DNA from: Streptococcus pacificus
GTDB lineage: Bacteria > Bacillota > Bacilli > Lactobacillales > Streptococcaceae
Direction of reading: 5' to 3'
DNA: 64,000 nt
Assembly (NCBI RefSeq): GCF_016481305.1
Contig: NZ_JAENBO010000003.1
Span: forward strand, 124,001 to 188,000
The translations under genes were made by a program, and so were the position numbers. Under the pieces are notes generated by a model. That model worked only from the letters and a program-made list of their open reading frames with translations, was not told the DNA's origin and searched no databases. Shown here in pieces: positions 61,820-64,000 of the stretch (the first letter of the stretch is position 1; the number at the start of each line of letters is the position of its first letter).

Positions 61820-64000
61820 TTATAGCAAAAAATCAGATAGTTCTGATAGAATTTCTTCAAAATTTTCTTCCCTAACGGGAGATTGTTTGGCTAAGGCCTT
61901 ACTAATTTGTTTGCCATAACGTTTGGTGACTACCCTATTATCTAAAATAACCACTGCAGAGCGTTGTGTTTTTCTACGATTTGTCCGTCCGATCGCCTGT
62001 TTTAATTTTAAAATAGCAACTGGCAGAGTATAGTCATAAAAAGGATTTTTCTTATGTTCTCTAAGATAACTTGCCATTTTTTTAGTGAAAAAATCCTCTG
62101 GATTATCAAACGGTAACCTTGTAATGACTGCTATTATTTTATCTTGACTAGTGAAGTCAACACCTTCCCAAAAACTACCCGTTCCAAGGAGAACTTTACT
62201 TTCTCCGTTGTCAAAACGTCGTTTAATATTGCTAGCTAACCCATTTTTATACTGGGTTAAGTGCTTGATATGATGCTCATCCAAACGTTCTGAAACAGAT
62301 AACATGACCTGTTTTGAAGTGAATAAGACCAGCATAGGAATATTTTTTTGACTCAAGGCGATTAATTTTTCAACCAATAAAGCTTCATACGATGCTAAGT
62401 CAGATTTTTCATAAGGATCAGCGGCCTTATCAAGCCAAATGTTTTGATTATTGTTAATATCAAGTGGCAGATAATCAAACGTCACCTCATCAAAACCAAG
62501 TAAGTCAGCCAGATTGACTTTCTTACTAATCGAAAGCGTTGCTGAAATGGCATAGGTTTTTGTTTGCGGTGAAAGGTATTGCTGAAAACGTCTAAAGTCG
62601 GTCTCTCCAGCTCTTAAATAGGTTTCACGGTGTGTCTCAAATTGCTCGCTCTCCAACCAAAAAGCAGTATAAGAGCCAAGCAATAACTGTTTCAAGTCAT
62701 CCAAATCATTATCAGGATATTCACTCATATCCTGTCTTAATTGCGTGATGCTATCTTCTTCTAACAGCATTCTTTTTTTCTGATAAAAGTCACTCACCAA
62801 ATGGGAAAGCTCAAACTGGAGGCTCTCAAGCAATCTCTGCAAAATAAGTGGTGACTCTTGTTGCAATTTTTTATGAATGATTTGTAAGATTTTTGTGACA
62901 TTCACCTTTTTTTGTGAGGCTCTCTCCAAAGCCAAAAAGAATTTTTGCGCCTCATCAATCACTAAAACCTTGTTTTCTAAAAAGGATTTATCATGTGCTG
63001 AACGAGCCAGTAAATAAGCATGATTTGTAATCAGAATTGGTTTTTTAGCTTGTTTACTTTCTATTTTATGCCAGAAATCAACCTCAAAAAAAGGAGACGA
63101 TGCGTCTATAAAACCATCGTGCTTAATCTCATCAAAATAAGCCTCAAAACGTTGCTTTTGTTTGACTTCATCCAAATCACCTGTCTCGGTTTCAAGCAAC
63201 CAGACAAGTAATTGCATTTTATAGCGATTAATCAGACGATTATGGTCTTGTCGCTGCAAGGTTTGGTAAAAAGCATCTAGTTTGAGATAATTTTGCGGAC
63301 TTTTAATACTTTGACAATCGATATGAAAGGTTTCTTTGATTTTTTGCCCTTCATTATCAACAATCTGATCTTGTAATACTTTTGTCGGGACACTGATGAG
63401 GAGTTGTTTTCCTTCTAATCTAGGCAAAAGCGTTAAAAGGTAGCCATAGGTTTTACCAATACCCGATTGTGCTTCGATAAAACTAGTACTTGAGTCATCA
63501 AAACGCTCAGCAATTAAATGAGCAAATTGAGACTGAATGGGTCTATCTTCTAGCCCTAGGTAATGGCAATTAGTCTCAAAATCACGGGATAATTGTTTTG
63601 GTTTTGCTAAGGCTTTTTCTTTTTTTAATAAAATATCAGCGACCCTAATATAATCTTTATCATCCTCACTCGTTTTTTCAGCAATGATTTCCTGAATCAC
63701 CATTTGTGTTTCAAATAAAAGACTATCCCCATAAGTGACAATTGTTTCAAGGGTTCTTTTGGGCATTTGTCGCATTTTATTTCTTAATTTTAAGAATAAT
63801 TCTGCCGTAGCTTTAGCATCTGAAATAGCTGTATGAGCATTTGCCAAATTGAGAGACAGACTTTTAGCCAGTATCGGCAGACTGTATTTTTCAAGGGTTG
63901 GGTAAAAGACTTGTGTCAATTCAACTGTATCAACACGAGGTGTCATTAATTCATAACCTTCAAAAAATAAGTGTTCTGCTAGTAGATTAGCATCGAATTT
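61820..64000 (-). CDS. dinG: DinG/YpvA exonuclease-helicase (5' partial)
   Basis: The frame stays open to base 64000, so the start is outside. Visible: the end of a DnaQ-type 3'-5' exonuclease domain (SLNLANAHTAISDAKATAELF, a DEDDh ending) and an XPD-like helicase with Walker A-like SGIGKTYGYL, VLVIDEAQKF, and motif VI (AIGRTNRRKTQR). DNA repair helicase of the DinG family. Confidence 0.9.
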   Translation of the reverse strand, partial: KFDANLLAEHLFFEGYELMTPRVDTVELTQVFYPTLEKYSLPILAKSLSLNLANAHTAISDAKATAELFLKLRNKMRQMPKRTLETIVTYGDSLLFETQMVIQEIIAEKTSEDDKDYIRVADILLKKEKALAKPKQLSRDFETNCHYLGLEDRPIQSQFAHLIAERFDDSSTSFIEAQSGIGKTYGYLLTLLPRLEGKQLLISVPTKVLQDQIVDNEGQKIKETFHIDCQSIKSPQNYLKLDAFYQTLQRQDHNRLINRYKMQLLVWLLETETGDLDEVKQKQRFEAYFDEIKHDGFIDASSPFFEVDFWHKIESKQAKKPILITNHAYLLARSAHDKSFLENKVLVIDEAQKFFLALERASQKKVNVTKILQIIHKKLQQESPLILQRLLESLQFELSHLVSDFYQKKRMLLEEDSITQLRQDMSEYPDNDLDDLKQLLLGSYTAFWLESEQFETHRETYLRAGETDFRRFQQYLSPQTKTYAISATLSISKKVNLADLLGFDEVTFDYLPLDINNNQNIWLDKAADPYEKSDLASYEALLVEKLIALSQKNIPMLVLFTSKQVMLSVSERLDEHHIKHLTQYKNGLASNIKRRFDNGESKVLLGTGSFWEGVDFTSQDKIIAVITRLPFDNPEDFFTKKMASYLREHKKNPFYDYTLPVAILKLKQAIGRTNRRKTQRSAVVILDNRVVTKRYGKQISKALAKQSPVREENFEEILSELSDFLL

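Overview
The window is low-GC, densely packed DNA from a Streptococcus. The division-gene tail ftsA-ftsZ-yggS-sepF-yggT-ylmH-divIVA, a T-box-controlled ileS, the glmU-nudF-macP-mtnN run, whiA-yvcK-rapZ and a blp-type bacteriocin locus all point to this genus. A pyogenic-group species such as the S. uberis, parauberis or iniae relatives would fit, but the sequence alone does not fix the species.

Positions 1-27400 are housekeeping DNA: clpE (cut by the window start), a Nudix hydrolase, a DUF1827 protein, ileS, the division cluster, nucleoside and cell-wall precursor genes, metG, exoA, ogt, the serine pathway (serA-GNAT-serC), cutC and the rsmI-yabA-holB-tmk group. One unexpected small gene sits here: a DUF2829 protein of the family that contains the phage Thoeris inhibitor Tad2. 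Positions 27470-36850 form a galactose/tagatose-6-phosphate region in two blocks. One has lacAB, a DeoR regulator and a galactitol-type PTS. The other has lacC, lacD, an aldose epimerase and a divergent second DeoR regulator. Between them lies folT behind a THF riboswitch. Positions 36877-43674 hold a C69 dipeptidase, whiA-yvcK-rapZ, a TlpA/CcdA redox pair and an MFS transporter.

Positions 43800-59060 form a complete quorum-sensing bacteriocin island. It encodes a double-glycine pheromone precursor missed by ordinary ORF calling, a GHKL histidine kinase, a LytTR response regulator and a stand-alone LytTR protein. It also has a C39-peptidase ABC exporter with its accessory protein, at least four double-glycine peptides, a probably wall-anchored thioredoxin, several immunity-like proteins and two CPBP membrane proteins. 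A degraded IS30-family element lies inside it. Nine promoters share one operator architecture: two 11-bp half-sites with a 10-bp spacer, ending 29 bp (30 in one case) before the -10 box. This defines the regulon directly from sequence, including two genes with no known role. The pheromone is expected to be exported by the ABC pair, sensed by the kinase, and to switch on peptides, exporter, disulfide enzyme and immunity genes together.

Positions 59112-64000 return to housekeeping genes: asnS, an aspartate aminotransferase and a DinG-type exonuclease/helicase cut by the window end.
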